DNA of 10,626 nt, from the NCBI GenBank assembly GCA_025349905.2, contig MU625149.1:1-10626 (forward strand), given 5' to 3'. The position numbers and the translations under genes were made by a program. The DNA is from Blastocladiella britannica. Its lineage: Eukaryota; Blastocladiomycota; Blastocladiomycetes; Blastocladiales; Blastocladiaceae. A model generated the notes under the pieces. That model was given only the letters and a program-made list of their open reading frames with translations, was not told the DNA's origin and made no database searches. Below, piece after piece: positions 7,901 to 10,626 of this stretch (its first letter is position 1; each line of letters starts with the position of its first letter).

Positions 7901-8711
7901 CGGGCAGATGGCGGAACGGCGGGTCTGGGAACTCGGCAAAAAACGCCAGGTACGTGAGCAAGGTCGGGTTGGCGAGCTTGGTGCCGGTGGCGGCGGCCCT
8001 GATGGCCAACAACAGTGCGGGCCAGTCACGGGCAGCGGTGGCAGCGGGACCCAGGGCTTCCAGCAGCGGGTAGACGGTCGGGTGGCGGTGCGAGCCAGCC
8101 GGCGCTTGTGGTGGTTCCACGACATCGGCAAAGAACTCGGCCGACAGAGTCACCGCCAGGTCCTCGAGGTCGGCAATAAAGGCGTCGGCGGCAGCACCGG
8201 CCGAGGCCGATCCCGATCCTGACCCACCGGACCCGGACCACCCTCCCGGCAGTGTATATTCGACCGAACCATTGCTCCCAGAGTGGTGCAGGAGCGGGTG
8301 GACGGCAGGCGAGGGCGAGGGAGAGGGTGAGACCTTGGCAGTGGCCGAAGCCAGTGCGGCGTGCAATGCAGCCACATGGTCGCGGACGGGGGTAGACAAA
8401 AAGGCGGCGGTGGCCAGGCGAGCGACCGAGGCCGGGGCGGGGCCCGAGGGCGCGACCTGGTAGATGGAGCCGATACTGTCGCGGTGGGCAGCACGGCGTG
8501 CCAAGGCGGCGTTCAATTCGACCAGTGCGGCGAGGGCCACGGCGGCCTGTGTCAGCGCGTACTCGGCGGCAATGGCGCGAGGCGCACGCAAGTTGTAGGC
8601 CAGCTTCCAGGCGCGGACGGACACGACCAGGGCGGCCAGGGCCGTGACTTGCGGCGGTGCAATGGCCAGCTTCTTGACCACGTCGTCGAGCGGGTGGGGC
8701 AGGAGGGGCAT
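4972..8711 (-). CDS. Large protein with C-terminal Sel1/TPR-like repeats (two ORFs joined by an intron)
   Basis: Exon 1 is 8711-7834 and exon 2 is 7765-4972; removing 7833-7766 gives 1223 residues, the join reading EIIDFW/WNLSRFPPL. Unspliced, the same DNA reads as two ORFs (312 and 934 codons) overlapping by ATGA at 7776-7773. Residues 1-126 are helical and Ala-rich; about 127-180 is a Ser/Pro/Gly linker; about 290-780 is a region I cannot assign, with a hydrophobic helix (GLVSALWLLAASGIYV, near 665-680) that may be buried or membrane-associated; about 810-910 is a Ser/Pro/Gly/Gln-rich linker. From about 940 to the end come Sel1/TPR-like helical repeats: AAQFYMGDILYFGS, AAVYYARALDFG, AVGLGDCAYFGFS, AALGYYERAL, KAHARLAEMYVHGTGG and AAREFLKRARG. 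Sel1 repeats usually scaffold protein complexes. The function is unknown and I do not recognise a named orthologue. Its start lies 108 bases from that of the BRO1 gene. Confidence 0.75.
7766..7833 (-). other. Probable intron joining the two halves of the Sel1-repeat gene (68 nt)
   Basis: The donor is GTACCA at 7833, a good branch ACTGAC lies at 7788-7783, and the acceptor AAAAAG ends at 7766. It is phase 2, and splicing keeps the frame across the ORF change (TTT TG|G TGG AAC). Length and branch spacing match the other introns. The acceptor AAG is weaker than the TAG/CAG used elsewhere, which is the main doubt; the alternative is two overlapping genes. Confidence 0.65.
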
Positions 8712-8819
8712 ATTATTGATTTATTTATTATCCAGCGCCTTTTATAAGAGAGACACCTGTCAGTGGCAACGTAAAATGCCAGAGACACTCCTCTTCCGCA
8801 GAAAACAAATCAAATCAAA
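8712..8819. promoter_or_regulatory. Divergent promoter shared by the Sel1-repeat and BRO1 genes
   Basis: These 108 bases hold one near-symmetrical element, CCTTTTATAAG at 8738-8748. It reads TATAAAAGG on the minus strand, 27 bases before the Sel1 gene's ATG, and TATAAG on the plus strand, about 72 bases before the BRO1 ATG. The Sel1 gene's leader would be very short if this is its TATA box. The BRO1 start is preceded by the A-rich CAAATCAAATCAAA. Confidence 0.5.
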
Positions 8820-8832
8820 ATGCTCCTCTTAG
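8776..8832 (+). other. Upstream ORF overlapping the BRO1 start codon
   Basis: ATG at 8776 opens an 18-codon reading frame that ends with TAG at 8830-8832, out of frame with and overlapping the BRO1 ATG at 8820. If the transcript begins upstream of 8776 it would reduce initiation at 8820. The TATA-like element at 8743 predicts a start close to 8770-8780, so inclusion is uncertain. Confidence 0.35.
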
Positions 8833-10626
8833 CCCTACCACTCCGCCCCGGCGCACCCCTCTCGCCGCCCTTGTCGGCACTCCTGGCACCCGCCATCCTG
8901 GCAGAGTATGGTCTGGACTCTTCGTCTTCGTCTTCTGCAGCAGTTCTCCACCGGGACCTCGCCACGCTGGACCATCTGCGCGACGCCGCCGTGTCTCTGG
9001 CCGATCCGGGCTTGCCTGCCGCCGCCGAACCTCTGTCGGCGTACCTAGCACAGCTTGCTCCCCTGACCACGCGCTTCTTTGCCCTCGATGCCTCCTCGTC
9101 ACGCGTGCCCTTTTCCTGGCGGCCGGCATTGACCGCAACCGCCACTGCCAAGCGAAAGCCACTGGTGCTGGCCGACGTGGCGTACGAGCGTGCATCGCTG
9201 CTCTTCAACCTGGCTGCCGTGTACTCGACCGTGGCTGCTGCTTCGTTTACTTCGAGTGAATCAGTTGCGGACTTGAGTGACGCCGCTTCTGCCGCTGCCA
9301 AGACCGCGTGCGAGTTCTCGCGGGTACTCTTTGTTTTTTTTCTTTGTCGTGTGCCCTGGAATACCTGACACCGCAAATATACATAATGATAGCGCGCAGC
9401 AGGGGTCATCGCCACCCTACGCTCCGATCTCAAGGCTTCTGGGATCCCCCACACATCGCTCCCACTTGATCTGCAACCGGCCACTCTCACATTGCTCTTC
9501 CACCTCCACCGCGCCCAAGCAGGAGAGTGCGTGTGGCGCACCGCCGCCGGGGCCATGAGCAACGGGATACTGACCAAGATCGCCGCCTCCATCGCTGACG
9601 AGTACGCTGCCGCCGTCGACGCCGTCAAGGGCACGCAGATCGCCGAGTCTGATTTACTCAAGCACTGGGTCAACCACCTGACCGCCAAACACCTGCTGTT
9701 TGCCGCCCATGCCGCCCACCGGAGGGCCTCTGTCGACGCCGAGCGCGGTCTCCACGGTGACTGCGTCGCTCGCCTTCGCTTGGCCCTCTCGCTACTGCAG
9801 CAGCGCGCTGCGCCGATCCTCAAATACGTCAACGGGGCTGTGGTCGCACAGTTGCGCGCGCTCGAAGGCGTGGTGGCTCCGGCGTTCACTCAGGCGCTCA
9901 AGGACAACGACTTGGTCTACGTGCAGCCGGAACCGAGCCCTGCGGACCTGGTGCAAGGCCCCGGGATCAAGCCCGACAAGTATGGCGCCGGTGAGATGGA
10001 ATTTGTGCTCCTGCCCCCGGCCACCGTGCTGTTTGCCGAGTTGCTGCCCCTCGATGCCCACCGTATCGCCACCGACTATGCCAACCGCCGCGACGAGGCC
10101 GCCGATGCTCTCGCTCACGCCGCCACCCGCAGTGTCGCCAACGCCAGCGCTGCTCTGCGCGACTCGGGCGTCCCGGGCCTGTTGGCGGCCGCGCAAGATG
10201 CTGCAGCCCCACCGACCAACCGCGCCGCTACTCCTGGGAGCATTGTGGCAGGTTCACCCCGCGCAGTGGCCCAGGATCGCGCAAGGGAGTTTACCGTCAC
10301 CATGGGCGGAGCCAGCGCGTTTGAGCTCCAGATCGTGAACTTGGGGGACTTGGCGGCGCGCTGTGGGGCCATGATGGACGAGATTCTGACCGTGCTCGAC
10401 GCCGAGGCCGCCGATGACTTGGCCAAGCTCCAGCAGTTTGGTGGGCGCTGGGACCGCACCCCGTCCACGGTCCTGCAGCGGAGTATGCGCGACCGCATTG
10501 TCGAGCTTCGCCGGAAAGCCAATGTCGCGCGCCAGAGCGACGGATTTATCCGAGACCGCTACATGCGCGAGTTGGAGAAGCTGCGTCTACTTGAGAGCGT
10601 GCACACGGTACTTTTTTTTTTTTTTT
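8820..10626 (+). CDS. BRO1-domain protein, PalA/Rim20- or ALIX-like (partial)
   Basis: Exons 8820-9323 and 9393-10607 give 573 residues; the gene continues past the edge through an apparent second intron starting at 10608. BRO1 domains bind the ESCRT-III subunit Snf7/CHMP4 on endosomes; in fungi PalA/Rim20 links this to pH signalling, while Bro1/ALIX acts in cargo sorting. Visible signs: MLLLALPLRP opening (compare LLAIPFR in PalA), HRDLATLDHLRDAAV, AYLAQLAPL, FSWRPAL, then the hallmark YERASLLFNLAAVYS near residues 121-135, and AAGVIATLRSDL across the splice. Later come AKHLLFAAHAAHRRA, CVARLRLALSL, DNDLVYVQPEPSPADL and FAELLPLDAHRIATDYANRR near 380-400, where the BRO1 domain usually ends and the coiled-coil V domain begins. 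The rest (FTVTMGGASAFELQ to RELEKLRLLE) is helical, as expected for a V domain. The Pro-rich tail that would separate the subfamilies is not in the window. A TCTTCG microsatellite encodes a six-Ser run near residue 34. Confidence 0.88.
9324..9392 (+). other. BRO1 gene intron 1 (69 nt)
   Basis: The donor is GTACTC at 9324, with a T-run close behind; the branch CCTGAC lies at 9364-9369 and the acceptor GATAG ends at 9392. It is phase 0; splicing gives CEFSR/RAAGVIATLRSDL. Two further AGs follow at 9398-9399 and 9401-9402 but both would break the frame. Confidence 0.85.
10608..10626 (+). other. Start of BRO1 gene intron 2, truncated by the window edge
   Basis: After the codon for Thr573, the sequence GTAC followed by an unbroken run of T reaches the last base. 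The pattern matches the donor and T-run of intron 1 (GTACTC then T-rich), so it is read as a phase 0 donor rather than as Phe codons. The acceptor is outside the window. Confidence 0.65.

Noticed and set aside
9277..9558. Plus-strand ORF crossing BRO1 intron 1 in another frame
   Set aside because: It consists of intron sequence plus an out-of-frame reading of the BRO1 exon; the in-frame exon carries the BRO1 motifs.
1..10626. Mobile elements, CRISPR arrays, tRNA or rRNA genes, viral insertions
   Set aside because: No terminal repeats, spaced direct repeats, transposase or polymerase motifs, or tRNA-like cloverleaf sequences were seen. Repetition is limited to coding microsatellites (Ser, Glu, Gly, Pro runs) and intronic homopolymers.

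Overview
The window is nuclear DNA of a eukaryote, most likely a GC-rich early-diverging fungus (chytrid or blastocladiomycete grade). The evidence is: short introns (56-99 nt) with GTRYGT-type donors and CTRAC-type branch points that interrupt GC-rich, alanine-rich exons; a nuclear-encoded mitochondrial EF-Tu with a targeting presequence; and fungal-type homologues (a C2 domain like that at the N-terminus of Ypk1/Gad8/Sch9 kinases, Pxr1/PinX1, and a PalA/Rim20/ALIX-type BRO1 protein). The species assignment is inference.

Six genes alternate strictly in strand. (1) 1-518 minus, partial: the N-terminal C2 domain of a probable AGC kinase. (2) 962-1998 plus: homocysteine S-methyltransferase, two exons. 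(3) 2020-2994 minus: Pxr1/PinX1-type G-patch protein, one exon. (4) 3123-4901 plus: mitochondrial EF-Tu (TUF1), six exons. (5) 4972-8711 minus: a large protein with C-terminal Sel1/TPR-like repeats. It reads as two ORFs overlapping by ATGA, but an in-frame 68-nt intron would join them into one 1223-residue protein. (6) 8820 to the right edge plus, partial: BRO1-domain protein, at least two exons, cut in what looks like its second intron.

The layout is very compact. The convergent pairs are separated by 21 nt (2/3) and 70 nt (4/5), so 3' UTRs must abut or overlap. The divergent pairs share intergenic regions of 443, 128 and 108 nt. The genes do not form one pathway: they cover nutrient or membrane signalling, methionine salvage, ribosome biogenesis/telomerase control, mitochondrial translation, an unassigned Sel1 adaptor, and ESCRT/pH signalling.

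I rebuilt the exon structures by hand from reading frame, splice signals and family conservation. No mobile element, CRISPR array, tRNA, rRNA or prokaryotic-style operon was seen. The most interesting points are the ATGA-overlap/intron question in gene 5 and its unrecognised N-terminal 900 residues, two stop-free introns with lengths divisible by three that fall inside conserved domains, the intron-dense EF-Tu presequence, and the placing of pyrimidine tracts next to 5' rather than 3' splice sites.
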